Assembly: GCA_021234155.1 (NCBI GenBank)
Contig: JAJEKV010000058.1
Coordinates: 7,688,992 to 7,752,991 of the forward strand
Source: Isoetes taiwanensis
Taxonomy: Eukaryota; Streptophyta; Lycopodiopsida; Isoetales; Isoetaceae
Direction of reading: 5' to 3'
DNA length: 64,000 bases
Shown: positions 11,474 through 24,668 of the stretch, piece after piece
Layout of the letters: each line of letters starts with the position of its first letter
Position numbering within the stretch: the stretch's first letter is position 1
Notes under the pieces: model-generated
The model's input: the letters and a program-made list of their open reading frames with translations, nothing else
Databases searched by the model: none
Told to the model about the DNA's origin: nothing
Program-made: the position numbers and the translations under genes

Positions 11474-13170
11474 CTATGCTATGCTCTCAGTAGCATCACC
11501 ATCCACTACTACTCGTCCCTTCCTCCAAACAGCCTTCTGACCATTCTTTTTTGCTTCCTTGAATTTCAAAAGTTCCTTTTTATGTTCTTCATATTGATCT
11601 TTTGTCATATCTTCATTCACCCAGACTCCCTCTCCTTTTAACATTGCCTTTTTCCTCAATATTTCCATTTTAGACTCTCTATTTGCAAATTTGACCACAA
11701 TATGCCGTGCATTTCCAGTGGGCTTACCAACTCTAGAGGCCTCCAAAATTCTACAATCCTCACATTGCATCTTTTCAGAAAAGAAAGCGCTCACCTTGGA
11801 TGCGGTATTCTCCTTTGGTTCTTCTGGAAGACCCACCAAACGGACATTTAGAGCTCGATTGCGCTTATCTTGTTCCTCCATGAAAGCTGCAAGTGTTTGA
11901 TTGTGTTGTTCTTGGGCTGCCATTAACGAAGATAGCTGCTGCTGCAATTGATCTGTACTATCATCTTCTTCTCCGTCAGTGCTGGAATCCTCATCATTAT
12001 GCACCTGTGCCATTTCATTTTGAATCTGCCCCTTAAAATCAGAAAATTCAGACCTCATTTGACTCTTGAAAGCCTCCAATTCCGCATTCATTTGCTCTAA
12101 GAAAGACTTCTTGAGATCTTGGATGATCAAATCTACTGCAAATTTGATGGCAGCTTGTATTGTCCCTTGCATAGCAATGTTGTTAAGTACGTCAAAATCC
12201 GTACGTTTAAAAAACGTTTTTTAAGATTTTTTGAAGATTTTTAAAATTTTTGAAAAAAACCTTTAAAAACGTATTTTATATAAAATACATTAAAAATCTT
12301 CAAAATCCTTAAAAATCCTTAAAAATCCTTAGACTATGAATTTTTTTATCCAAATATATGATATTCTTAAACTTATTTATCTTTGTATATAAAATTCTTA
12401 TACTTCTTCTGAACTTTCTTAAGAGTTGCATGGCAAAACAACTATGATATCTTTGTACTTGAACTTAATAGTTTCTAATAGTAGTATAAGCTTCTGATTT
12501 ACTTGTTGTATGCTACGTCTTATAACTTGTAGCAATAATGTGCATTTTAACAGTAGTAAATATGTCCAATAAAGCAGTGCAAAGGATGTGCAATTTTTTT
12601 ATTTTTTATTTTTTGACCATACCAAATCATAAAAATCCTTTAAAATGCGTGAGGATTTTTATAGAAGTACTTTAAAAATAAAAAACGGATTTTTTAACAA
12701 CATTGTTGCATAGCTTCCATCAGATTTCCCATGAACATAGCTTGATAGGTAGCTATGGAAGAAGGATCCAAGCCGCCCACAATACCCACCGCTTTTAGAT
12801 CAAGATCATGGGCTGCTGTAGAAACAGAGCCAAGCCAAATCCCCTGTTTAGGGGCTGCCACCATCCCCTGCTTAGGGGCTGCCAAAATCCCCTGTTTAGG
12901 GTCTGCGAAATCCAGATATTGCTGCTGCCCAACCTGCTGTACAACATCCTGCACCACACCTCCATCGAAATCTGCGATAGTCCCACCAGTTTCGGAACTG
13001 GCAACCGAGTCTGAATCATTCTGTCCAGATGTGGACATGGCTAAAACAGGTTTTTTTAATGCTTTCTTTGCATTGGTAACATTAACATCCTTGGACCCAT
13101 CCCTGTTCATTGTTACAGGAGCCACAGAAGCAACCCCATCTCCCTTCTTTGCCCTAGTCTTGGTTGCCAT
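11474..13170 (-). pseudogene. LINE copy 2 ORF1 (coiled coil plus L1-type RRM), split by a TIR element
   Basis: Starts at MATKTRAKKGDG (ATG at 13170). It has an Ala/Gln-rich N-terminal region with PKQG repeats, then after the insertion a coiled coil (LKKSFLEQMNAELEAFKSQM onward). An RRM-like region follows (RALNVRLVGLPEEP and RHIVVKFANRESKMEILRKK), then a basic C-terminal domain ending in UAG at 11476-11474. The L1 ORF1p-like layout is known for animal L1. Typical angiosperm L1 ORF1 instead has a zinc knuckle, which is not seen here. Removing the TIR element and one target duplication leaves an open frame at the junction (MEAMQ then GTIQ). Confidence 0.8.
12177..12705. mobile_element. 529-bp non-autonomous TIR element, 9-bp TSD
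   Basis: Flanked by the 9-bp direct repeat TTGCATAGC (12168-12176 and 12706-12714). The ends are inverted: AATGTTGTTAA at the left and TTAACAACATTG at the right. AT-rich inside with many AAAAATCCTT motifs and no coding capacity. A 9-bp TSD is typical of Mutator-like elements, but the short TIR leaves the superfamily open. Confidence 0.8.
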
Positions 13171-13477
<307 letters not shown>

Positions 13478-13489
13478 GATTTTATTTAT

Positions 13490-13517
13490 GTCCATGAGAC
13501 CATCAGGTCTAGAGGAC
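13490..13517 (-). other. 3' UTR two-tier stem-loop, LINE copy 3
   Basis: Outer stem GTCC/GGAC and inner stem AGACC/GGTCT with loop TGAT. Compared with copies 1 and 2, a T-A pair of the outer stem has become C-G through changes on both sides, which supports a conserved RNA fold. Confidence 0.7.
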
Positions 13518-13550
13518 CACTACAATCATTACACATACAAATCACCTCTA

Positions 13551-16500
13551 CTACCCATCCAGTGTATCACAAAGAATACCACTAGATGTGCTCTCCTCCT
13601 CATCATATATTTCCAGTAAATGCTTATAGCTTTTGATAGACAATTCTCTCACCTGCATGACTTCAGTTAAATAACCTCCTATAATCTCAGTTGGTAATTC
13701 AAAAAATTCTCGTAGGGATAAACCCGATGTAATACCATACATCCCTCTCAAATTTTGATAAGCATTACATTCTAATATAAGGTGCGCTTCATCTTCAATG
13801 TCATCTGTCCCACACACTTTACATGTACGTCTATGTCGTGAAAAGTTCCCCCATCTTCCTACTTCCACCCCCAAATGGTGCGAACTAAGTCTCAACCTGC
13901 ATATCAAGTGTCTTTTAAAATATGACAATCTTCCTGCGAGGTGTGGTGCTTCCCTCATATCTAGATTAATGCAATCTCTATAAAAGATCATCTTAGTTCC
14001 AGGCCTTTCCCATAACTTCTGTTTCCCTTTATTAAAAATGTATTCTTCCAATTCCTTCTCTTCAACGGGTATTTCATCTAGTTCCATCCCCCATTTCCGA
14101 GCCCATTCTCCTATACTAGCATACCATCCCTTCAAACTGCTTTGAATCATCGCCAAATGTGGCAACCTATCGTGATCCATTTTTTGTACCCGATTCAGAT
14201 ACTTTAGTGTTTGATGCAATGCTTCCAACTCTAAAGGCATCATTCCAGCTTCAGCTAGCATCATTGGAAGGGGAGTCTGCATCTTTACACCTAGTTCTGT
14301 AAGAAGAAATTTCTTTTGGACTTTCTCGATCCTTTTCCACAGTTCCAATGATAAGCCGGGTCCCCAAGTTTCACAACCATATAGTATCACTGACCGAACC
14401 AAAGATATATAAAGCATCTTTTTAAGTTTCCAATCCACAATTTCTGCTTTTCTGCATTTCCTTTGTAGCGCAAAAAGTGATTTTATTCCCGCATCTATTC
14501 TCTGTTCAACTGCAGTATTCCAACTGTAATTATGATCAACCACAAGACCCAAATATTTGTAATTTTTTGCTATCTCCACCTGCTCTCCTTTATAATGAAA
14601 ATAATAGTCCCGTGATCTGGTGCCAAAAATCAAAATTTTTGTTTTACCCAAGTTTACCTTCATTTCAGTAGCATCACAAAACCTGGCAAGCGCATCTAAG
14701 TTTTTCTGCATATCTGTTGCACTTCGAGAGAACATAACAATATCATCTGCATACAATAATAAGACAAGCACATATCCTGCAATGGTAGTTCCACTACCCC
14801 CATGTTCATGTAGCCACGCCTCCAGCTGATCTATATATAAACCAAATAATGTAGGTGACAGCGGGCATCCCTGCTTCACACCAATATTACTAATTACCTC
14901 ATCCGTGCATTGTTGATTCAGTGGAAAGGATAAGCGGACTAATACCTGCTCATATAGTACTGCAACTGCACTTCTAAGTTCTATTGGGACCCCAATATGC
15001 TGCATGTGTTCCCATATATTTTTCCTTCTTAGCATATCGAATGCTTTTGTCAGATCCACAAAACAAGCAAAAAGAGGTTTTTTCGTTTTCTTTATTGAAT
15101 CCATCACCACCCTTATTGTGACTAAATGGTCTGTGGTCGATCTTTTAGGCCTAAATCCCGCTTGTCCTTGAGCTCGCACCTCATTACTTTCAGCCCATCT
15201 ACTAATATGCTTCTCAACTAATGTAGCAAATAGCTTGGAAAACAAGCTTCCAATCATTATCATTCTATAATTATTCGGATCTTTCAGATCCCCAGCTTTA
15301 TGTATAGGTACAACTCTGTTAATTTGCCATGACGCCGGAAAACCAGTTTTCAAAGCTTTATTCATTATTTTCACCATTGCTTTCATCACAGACACGCCTG
15401 CCCATTTAATCATTTCTGCACATAAGCCAAAACTATCAGCTGCTTTCCCACAAGATAAACTCTGTAATCCTCCTTGAACATCCAATTCGGTAAACTCAAA
15501 ACATGTTTGTCCTCGCTCCATGTTATCTTCCAGACCTTCTACATGATATAACTTGTTTATCTGCTGCATCAAAGCATTTAATTCCAATACATTTTCATGA
15601 GTCTTTTTCACCTTTAATTTCGACCAAAACTTTTTTGGATTTTCCAATAGCTCACCAACTAATACTTCTTGTCTTTTTTGCAAATAACTTCTCTTCTTTC
15701 TTCTGACTAGCTTACGGTACTCATCTCTTATCTTGCATTTGTCTGCAGATATGGACATCTTAAATTCCAACCTCTTTGCTTTGCATTCTGCATCATACCA
15801 CCTATTACATGGTAGCCCCTTAGCCCTTCTTTGTGAAACAAAGCAATCATGTGCAGCATCAATAAGCATTGTGGTAAGTAATTTGTCCATATCATTTATA
15901 TCCTCTGGCCACACTACATCTTTAAAACGCTGCTCGCAAAGGAGTTTATACTCATTCATTTTACCTGCATGCATATATATCCCAGCATGGTACCCAACAT
16001 TGGGCGAAGCACACAACCCTGTATCTTCTATTTGCATATGCATAACTACCGGGAAATGATCTGATATGGGCAGGCTATCATCCACAAAGAAATTTGATAT
16101 ATTGGGCAACATATGTATTCCAGCTAGAGCAAAATCCACTACACTGATACCATTCCCTAAAGATCCCTTTGATGTACATTTTCTTGAATTGGGAAATTTT
16201 TCAATTCCATTCAAGATAATCAGATCAAGACCACTACACATGTTCAAAAAATGCATACCTTGAGGCTGAACTTCGTGATAACCATCATCCGTTCTCCTAG
16301 ATAATCCGCTAGCATACATCTCCTCTGCATCAAGTGCCTCCATCCAAATGGGATCACCTGAATTTGCTGCAACATAAGCATGTCTATCTGCAATTCTACT
16401 ATTAAAGTCTCCCATTATCACTATATCTCCGCTTTTCATAAAATCTATTGCATCTTGCTCCAAAAAATGAAATGGATCATCCCTATCCATATTATCAGAT

Positions 16501-17132
16501 GCGGGTCTTTTTTTATTGGTGGTGTACAATAAAGCAGTCCAGGACATAGGGTGCTTAACGGGTGCTGATTGCCCTTCAAGCTACCCTTCATTGCCCTTCC
16601 CTTGCCCTTCATTGCCCTTCAAAAAATATTAGGATGTTCTTTAGTTATGTATAACATAATGAGCATATTAGTAATGTGAAGCCCCGATCACACATGTTAT
16701 CTATGAAGGTGCTGATTTAGTGCTTGAATTTCGTTTTTTTGTACACCACCAGCAAAAAAACACCCATGCATAGGTAGGGGATTCCCTGGGTGGATAATAA
16801 CAGCCTGCTATATAAAGTGTCTTATCTACTCCCTTAGTTTGCAGCCAAATATAATGTTTACTTGAGTTCTTCTTAACAACTGAGAACATGTGTTGTAGTT
16901 CGTTTCGGACGTAACATGCTATTCTGCCATATCCTTTCCGCCTCCAACCTTTCTTATTCCAAACTGAATGCATTAATGTAAAATCCTTCATATCTGGAAG
17001 ACCATGCTCCTCATGTTCATGTGTTTCTACTACAAAAATAACATCCCATGATTCGAGAATGTCGTGTAGCAAAGCTATTTCATCAACTTTACCATTGACA
17101 TTCCACGTGCAAAACCTGATGGTCCTGTGTCC
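13551..17132 (-). pseudogene. LINE copy 3 ORF2 (endonuclease-RT), interrupted only by a MITE
   Basis: Read from just after the ORF1 UAG (17135-17133): FCTWNVNG, VVETHEHEEHGLPDM, GRIACYV and AGCYYPPRESPTYA, then the MITE, then 16502-13551 as one frame. That frame holds MGDFNSR and ISDHFPV (endonuclease catalytic region), GQAGFRPKRSTTDHLVT, FVDLTKAFDM, GVKQGCPLSPTLFG, YADDIVMFS (RT catalytic Asp pair), KYLGLVVD, and the C-terminal CKVCGTDDIEDEAHLILEC knuckle. The MITE sits between Ala and Ser codons with a 4-bp duplication, and removing it leaves the frame open. The ATG used in copies 1 and 2 is TGC here. Confidence 0.9.
16503..16765. mobile_element. 263-bp MITE with ~26-bp TIRs and 4-bp TSD
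   Basis: Terminal inverted repeats of about 26 bp match at 23 positions. They begin GGGT, then C or G, then seven T, and end GGTGGTGTACA. The direct duplication ATGC lies at 16499-16502 and 16766-16769. The interior holds GCCCTTCA repeats and no coding. The TIR start looks PIF/Harbinger-like, but that group duplicates 3 bp, so the class is unsettled. Confidence 0.8.
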
Positions 17133-18420
17133 CTATTCTGAGATAATTGCCTTCCCCTTCCTCCAAAAAGCTGCTTTGCCACTTTGCCGAGCCTCCTTCA
17201 TTTTTTGCAATTCCTCTTTCCGCTGCAGAAACTGTGCCTGGGTGAGATCATCATTAATCCATATATTCTGGCCCTTCAATAAAGCACGCTTTTGCATGAC
17301 TTGCATTTTAGCTTCTTCATTAGCAAATCTAACCACAATATTACGGGTACCATAATCCTTCTTTCCTACCCGATATGCACTTACCACACCTCCTCTTGGC
17401 ACTTGCAAGTGATGTGAAATAAACTCCTCCACATCCAATTTGGTATTTTCCTCTTCCTTTTCTGCCAATCCAGTGATCCGAACATTCAAGGCCCTCTTTT
17501 CTTGTTCTTGCTTCTCAATTAGCTCATTCATTCTCGCATTAAGGTTATGAATAACCTCACCAAAGCTGTTCTGATCATTCATCTCAACATGATCTGTCGC
17601 AGGCTTCCTGGCAGATTGCATCTCATTTTGTAATGCTAAGAAATTTGCATCCGATGTTGTTTTCATTTTCTCTAATTCTTGTTTCAGACTAGAATTCTCA
17701 GATTTAAGAGATTGAAGAGCATCAGTCATACCTTGGAGGAGCTTTAAATTCTGCGCTTCTCGTTTTGCAGCCTCTTTGCGGGATTTCTCCATCATATCCA
17801 TCATTCTAAGCATAACATTGAGAATTTGACCCAATAACATCATCCCATTTCCAGCCATAGCAGCGTTCAAATCCAATCCAAAATCTTGCATACTTCCCAT
17901 TAACTGACCTGCATTTTCCCCGCTGTCACTAGAATCCCCTTCCTCACTTTCAGATTGCCCTGTTTCGTTGCTCTTTGTTTTGTTGTTCCTGGGAGCCCCA
18001 GACTTAGGGGCCCCCTTAGTACCTGTAGCATAAACAGCACCAGCAGCAGAATTTGCAGAGTCGTCAATGGCCGAAGTAGACCCACCTGTAGCATAAACAG
18101 CACCAGCAGCAGATTTTACAGAATCTTCAATGGCCAAAGCAGACCCAGCAGACGATTTTCCAGCAGACCCATATTTTCCAGTAGATGATTCCGGCCCTGC
18201 AGACCCACCTGTAGCATAAAACAAAGACCTGTGATAGTTTTCTGAGAATCTTCAATGGCCGAAGCAGACCCAGCAGACGATTTTCCAGCAGACCCATATG
18301 TTCCAGCAGATGATTCCGGCTCTGCAAACCCTGCAGACCCATATTTTCCTGATTCTGGCCCTGCAGATCCGTGTCTTCCAGCAAACCCATTCTTTTCATC
18401 TGATTCCGACCCAGCAAGTT
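17133..18420 (-). pseudogene. LINE copy 3 ORF1 (repeat-rich N-terminus, coiled coil, RRM)
   Basis: From about 18224 it is open to UAG at 17135-17133. The N-terminal part carries imperfect repeats of the AAGAVYATGGST and SAGKSSAGSA types. The middle is a coiled coil (MMEKSRKEAAKREAQNLKLL region and LKSENSSLKQELEKMK). The RRM-like part has RALNVRITGLAEKEEENTK and RNIVVRFANEEAKMQVMQKR, and a basic C-terminus follows. A frameshift near 18225-18240 separates residues encoded from 18240 to 18470 (SDVSPKEGKNDKKTGKLAG). It probably binds element RNA, as L1 ORF1p does (family knowledge). Confidence 0.8.
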
Positions 18421-18468
18421 TTCCAGTTTTTTTATCATTTTTGCCTTCCTTGGGGCTCACATCCGATT

Positions 18469-18581
<113 letters not shown>

Positions 18582-18610
18582 AATGAAATGAAATGTTTAT
18601 ATAAATATAT

Positions 18611-18641
18611 GCGTCTGCAGACCACCAGGTCTATGTGACGC
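18611..18641 (-). other. 3' UTR two-tier stem-loop, LINE copy 4
   Basis: Outer stem GCGTC/GACGC (one extra G-C pair compared with copy 1) and inner stem AGACC/GGTCT with loop TGGT. Confidence 0.7.
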
Positions 18642-18653
18642 TCAACCATACAC

Positions 18654-19936
18654 TTACAGATTGTAAAATATATCCTCTAGTGCATCCTCTGAAAGAAATG
18701 CACTAGACCCCTCCAACTCATCCTCTTGTATCTCTTGAATGATAAGTTTCCTCAGCATTATCTCCCTATGGTCCAGTATTTTAACAATAAAGTCACCGAT
18801 TGTGCTACCTGGCATATCAAAGAAAGCTATCAAGTTGCCACAAACAATATTATATGTATCTCTGATGTCTTTGTATTGCGGACACTGTAAAAGCACATGC
18901 ATTTCATCATCAACCACTCCCATCTTGCATAGCTTGCAGAGCCTAAGCTCATGGGGAATATTGCTCCAACGCCCAACTTCAACGCCAAGATGATGTGAGC
19001 TAAGTCTCATTCTGCTGATTGCATTCCTTAATTTTCCCGACACACCTTCTCTCAAATATCTTGGAACCTGAAACTGTGGGTTGATATTCTGCCTGTAATT
19101 TTCCTTCTTGACTTCTAGCACTCTCCATGATTTTTCCATAACATATTCCATTATCCAGTCCCTAATATCCCCATGATGTTCGGCCAGTCCTGATACGTCT
19201 AAATCCCACTTTCTCATCAATCTTATATATCAGCATACCATCCCTTACATTTTGTTGCCTCTAAGGCCAGTCGGGGTAAACCCAGCTCTGTTCTGAGAAA
19301 CTTCTTCCATACCTTTTCTAGCTTCCTCCAAGTCTTCTCTGCCAAACCCGGAGCCCATACCTCACAGCCATACAACAGTACTGTTTGCATTAGAACCCCA
19401 TATAACTGTTTTTTCAATTGAAAGTTCCATATCTCATTTTTTCTACTGCTACACTGCATACTATATAATGCTTTCAGCCCACCATTTATCCTCTGCTCTA
19501 CAGCATAGTTCCAACTCGAACTTTTATCAACCTGTATCCCTAGATATTTATATGAGTCCACCAATTCTACCGATTCCCCTTTGTAAGCAAGGTGTATGTG
19601 GTCCACTTTGTTTGCCCCAAACACAATTATTTTGGTCTTTCCCATGTTCACTTTCATACATTCTGCAAGCCCATCTAAATGTTTCTGTATTCCAGCAATT
19701 GACCTTGACAGAAGCACTACATCATCTGCATAGAGACGTAAAAACACCACAAACCTCTCCAGAACCATACCATCCCCTCCGTTCTGCATTATCCAATCTT
19801 CTAGTTGATCTATGAATATCCCAAAAAGAGTAGGAGACATGGGGCATCCTTGTTTCACACCTACATTGCTTACTACTGGTTCCTGGCCTTCTCTAAAATA
19901 TGGAAAGGATAGCTGCACAAGTACCTTCTCGTATAG
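18654..19936 (-). pseudogene. LINE copy 4 ORF2, RT core and C-terminus
   Basis: Holds VLVQLSFPYFREG, GVKQGCPMSPTLFGIFIDQL, a damaged catalytic block (LRLYADDVVLLSRS), KYLGIQVDKSSSWN, YGCEVWAPGL and the C-terminal RMRLSSHHLGVEVGRWSN, CKLC and HVLLQC. A deletion or frameshift lies near 19220. The remaining N-terminal pieces of the same gene are at 49132-49363 and 55335-55468. Confidence 0.85.
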
Positions 19937-21199
19937 TGTTGATGTATGTGGAGCAATACACCAACAATCTAAACAATATTTATTTTGTTCGCAATGCGTT
20001 GGATGTCAATATGATATCTGTGAACTGATGCAGCAGTAACAGTCAATTATATTACTGCCCAGCTTATATATACTTCCCAGAACTTATAGTTATAGCGTGC
20101 TACAGCCAATCTAAACAATGCCGATGTGAGGTCTATGAACTGACACAGTAGCAACAGTCAGTTATGTTTCTGCTCAGCCTGTAAACCTTCCAGCATGCCA
20201 CAACTTCACAATTAAAGAAACCACTAACAATAATAAATCTGTGCATACAAGACTTATGCGATACAGTCAATTACTTACTGTCCAGCCTGTGTGTACATGA
20301 GAATTTATAGTTTACAACTTGCACACAGCAACACAATTATAAAGCAACCACTAGATTTTTGTAGCAGTCTTCTACCATAGGCTTAACTATTTTTATTGAG
20401 AAGATTCAACCGCAGTACCGCAAGCTTCCTTCCTCTTGCTTCACTAAAGACTAAAACACAAACAAACAAATCAAGGCTACAATATATGAATTTTCCAAAT
20501 CAGAGCAGGGCTTTTCTCATTTATATGATAATTTCACAACAATAGATGTTCCAATAAATCCTGCAACGATATGCTTGTTATACATTCCAACAAATCTGTG
20601 GCTGCACTGCCTTAAATACTGTTGTGTCAAAACAGATTGACATTCTTACATTCAATATTGCATTCCACTGAATATGATATATGCATATGCCGCGTTTCTT
20701 CCTGATATCTACCTGCTTAGACTCAAGTATTTAAACTTTCTTTTGTACCAGATAAGGCAGCATGTCAAGTCTGTTACATAATCAAAATCTGTAACTCATT
20801 ATGACCAAATCATAAGAGCTCCAAATAAAGCCTCCAAATACATGTGATCTCCTTCAATTAAGCAATGCAAGATTTCCAAATGACCTGACCATTTTGTATA
20901 ACAGTTTAGAATCCATTGTCTGCACAAAGAATAGAATTAGATTTATTTCAAATAATGACTGCACTCACTGGGTCGATTTTTCTTCCTGGAGCCGTGCATC
21001 TATTGATGCCTATTTCGTTTTTTATCTTACAAGCCTTGGGCATCGCCAGAATCATAGGAAACGGTGCCGCAAGCATCTCCAATCTTCCTCCACCGCTGGA
21101 AATCACCGCATCAAGCCTCGGGCATGCGATTGTGGTCGTTTTTTCCATATTTGGTTTCAGCAACAGATTAGGTTATAGTTCACTCACGATCCATGCCAA

Positions 21200-22666
21200 A
21201 TCAACACCATATAGTATTCCGCTTGAAATCTTATAGTATTTTGCGAATCTTGTTATACAGTATAGTAAATTTTGCACTTGCATACCCCATAAACGAGGAA
21301 CTTTACGTACGGTATAGATTAAGAAATAAGGGGTGAATATGCCTATCCAACAGCTCTCGCTGCCCTGAGTCACCCCCCGTGTGAATATGCACCCAAACCA
21401 AAGGGGGTTTAAGGGGGATTTTAATTTAAATGTGTTAGACCCAATGGTTGTGTTAATTAATGTCAATGGTAGTTATATATTGGTTGTTAATATCAATGGT
21501 TGTTATGTGTTGGTTGTTATGTATTGGGGGATTTAATTTTTATATGTTGGATGTTAATGGTTTGTGTTGCAAACAAAATTTTTTTACCCCTTCGGGGCCT
21601 TAGGGACGTCACCCCCCCCCCGGTGTGACAAAAATTTTAGAATTCAAACCAGGAAAAAACTAGAATTCATTTGAGGCTTTCATCACCTGTAGCTTTTGAA
21701 TTTGATCCCATTATTCTGAAAGTCATAAAGTTTGCAACACAAAGAAAACCCCGTTATTATTATCGACATATTGTTACTTCTGCTACAACTATTTCTCTTT
21801 CACAATGACACCATTGTTTATCAATCCATATGATTTTGGATGCTCCATCTCTAGCTTAAAGGTAATGCATGATTCACCTTATGGTTCGATTAAAGTTCCA
21901 AACCTACAATATAAATGCATTCTTGTGGCCCCGCTTGTTTGACGATCGTGTGACATGGAAAAGGCGTGGAATAATCCACCTTTTGTTGTGTGCATAAGAA
22001 TCCGTTTGTTGATTGAAGCTAAAGGTGGCTGCTATGAACAATCCGGCAGCCATCCAAGAGTTGGAAGCAAACAGAGGGCCTAAACTTGAATCTGCAGCAA
22101 ATCCTAGGAAGGAAACAAAAAGGGGTTTTGCAAAGACTACATTGTAGAATCGGGGAAACCAACCAATACCTTGTAAAAAACATTATGCTAAGCGAAGAAA
22201 CATTAAAAACAAATACCTTTGTAAGTGTGAGCAAAAAATCCATCTCGTGGTAGTAAAATCCACTCCGGCAATAAGAATCTAAGAGGGCAAGTACACATGC
22301 ATATGCACACATGCACACACATGCACACATGCACATGCACTTGCACTTGCACATGCACAATGCACATGCACATGCATATACATGCACATGCACATGAACA
22401 TGAACATGCACATGCACACACATGCACATGCATGTGCACATGCACATGCACATGCATACACATGCGCAGTGTTCATGCACAAACACATGTAGAGAAAGAC
22501 AACAACCCTCGGATTGTTCCAACCAATGAAAATCAACGGCCCATAAAGGGTGCACTCTAGAAATACTATTTAGTACACCTCAACGAATACAACAACGAAA
22601 TCATAGAAAAACCATGTGAAAAAACGTATAAAAATCTAAAAGTAACCCTCTGTTATTGTGCTACAT
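21200..22666 (-). mobile_element. Foldback-ended repeat family, copy A (truncated)
   Basis: Present in this LTR but absent from the other, where the flanks meet directly (47385 region). The right end GCTACA matches the TGTAGCATAATAACAG end of copy B (28024). The left side begins inside the foldback arm (AAATCAACACC) and so lacks the outer arm. Contains CCAAACCAAAGGGGG...TTTAAATGTG and a CATGCA-rich microsatellite. No convincing gene. Confidence 0.7.
22290..22480. repeat. (CATGCA)n/(CACATG)n microsatellite
   Basis: Irregular hexamer repeats inside copy A of the foldback-ended family. The homologous stretch in copy B lies at 28225-28360 on the other strand. Cys/Met/His-rich frames here are artefacts. 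Confidence 0.9.
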
Positions 22667-23722
22667 ATAGTAGGGAAAAAAAACTAAGGAAAAAAAACAT
22701 AGGCCAATAGACTAGGAAGACAAGGCTAAGGGAGAAATTATTTGGAGTGGTGACCTTGGGAAGGAAAAAATTGGAAAATAAGGGAGATATGGGAAATGCA
22801 GAATCGAGCTCATAGAACTTGCCTCGAAATATAGGTTGACCAGATAATATTGCTTCTCAGATGTTCTTTTTTTAGGAAGATACGAGACTGTCTCAGATAT
22901 ATATGTCTTTTGAAATGAAATGATGTTTGCCCCATGTTGTCCTTGGCCAGATCATAACGTTTGCCCATTAAGCTTTTTAAGGGGGATAGGCCCATTGGAT
23001 AGCGATACATTTGAAATGAACAGAGACTGTGCCCCAAAATGTTTGCACTGGCCAAAGGTCATAGTATCTCAATCTATTTTTCCTTTTTTCGGAGTGGGCA
23101 CATGATTGATAAAAATGGACAAGGTACAGATTCATATGATCATTGTGCACTCATGTTAAAGCAGTCTAGGCAAGGTTTTGATAGAGTAGAAAACAAGAAT
23201 TTGAGCGGCAAAGATATGTTGCATTCAGCAATTCCATTTAACGGCATACTTGGGAATTTGGCAAGGAGAGGCTATGAAATGTCAAGGCAAAATAAACATG
23301 ACCAATGGAGGAAAAATCAAGGGAATCTATTCAACATGGATCAATAAGTGAATCTACAACCTCATTGTTTATTACCCATTGCTAACTCCAAATTGTGACT
23401 ACATAGTTACATCAACTTGGCATCCCTGCAACGTTCAACTTTGCGTATCCTCAGCACAACTGACCTCGTATCAATACCAATCTGTTCACATTTTCAATAT
23501 GTTCACAACTCCTGTTGGTGTTCAATAACATTTGCAGATTTGTTGATTGCTTCAATATGGGCAGCAAGTTTGGGAACATCTATTGCATCTTGAACCTCGA
23601 AAAGCCACTGTTTTACCCCGAAATGGAAGTTTGTGAATGCTGTTACACATATAGACTGATGTGTTCTGAGCAGATAATAACAATTGCAACAAGAACTATG
23701 TTGACCCCTGTGGGCGTCAACA

Positions 23723-24668
23723 TTATGCCCCAAAAAATAGGGCTGGTCCCATCAGCCCTGCAGAATACATGCTGATAATATATGCAAGGGCGATTAAAAT
23801 ACATTAAGACTTTAGAACCGGTTGTCACAAGAGTGAAGTAGATTTACATCAAATGCTTTAGTCTCATAACAGGTGGAGGTGAAAGGACGAGAATGGTATG
23901 TTGATATTCAGACTAGGCAAAACAATGTGCTGGTATGCAGACCAGCAGATAATGTGCGTGCAGTTCAGTATATGGTACTCTTTTGAGTAGACAATTTGTA
24001 GATATGCAGACCATTACATGACTGAAGGGATAAGCATGTTTAGATGGACAATAGGCTAGGGTAGAGATTGGCAAAGGAGATGAAGGTTGGGTATATCCAT
24101 CAAAACATTATATTGGGGAGATGGTGATATAGAGATGAAAAAGAATTGCTGGTATGCAGACCAGCGTGATGCAAGTGTGAAGAACATGTCAAAAACATTG
24201 GAAGGTAAATAGCTGGTTTATAGACCAGTGCAGTACTAAAGGTGTTCAACTTGCATGCAAACAAGTTGTTCTCAATTTGGATTGATACCACGAAAGATAG
24301 ATGAAAAATCAGCACTCGTCCATTCATTTGTCAACCTGTAAATGGTTAGATCCTTCTTCCTTCAAACCCTGCAATGCTAGATCACCCTTAGTTGCAATCT
24401 AAAATTCTGCTATAAAATAATCTCAACTTGGAAGTGTTTGCTTAGGATACAAAGCTAACTGGAAGAACAAGAGAAAAAAACCAAACAACGACAGACTTGC
24501 AAAGGATGACCATGACATGACCCTATGCACTTGACATGACCCTATGAACGACTACAGTCTGACCTAAATACAGTTTTTTTTTTATTTTTAATTTTATTTT
24601 TTTATTTTAAAGACATGACTAAAGAACATGACCTCTAAAGTACTTCAAAATGCAAAGCATACCTGCAT
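23723..24668 (-). other. Gypsy 3' untranslated region with hairpins
   Basis: Lies between the integrase stop and the 3' LTR. A short G-rich stretch (TTTTTTGGGGCATAA on the minus strand) sits against the LTR where a polypurine tract is expected; it is a weak match. Three similar hairpins with stems CTGGT/ACCAG lie at 23930-23945, 24149-24164 and 24213-24228. No coding seen. Confidence 0.5.

Larger units (their letters stand above)
19937..23722 (-). repeat. Gypsy 3' LTR (left copy)
   Basis: 3,786 bp. It matches 46124-49126 in order, with a private insertion at 21200-22666 and without the hAT element of the other LTR. TG...CA ends in the element's own orientation. The site where the hAT sits in the other LTR is unoccupied here (GTGACTAC once at 23395-23402). 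No coding is recognised. Confidence 0.9.

Noticed and set aside
20894-21236. Small frames repeated at both ~21 kb and ~47.2 kb
   Set aside because: Both lie in LTRs; repetition reflects LTR identity and not selection on a protein. No domain recognised.
22019-22560. Cys/Met/His-rich frames, metallothionein-like at first sight
   Set aside because: Translation of a CATGCA-type microsatellite inside a repeat copy, mirrored at 28132-28451.
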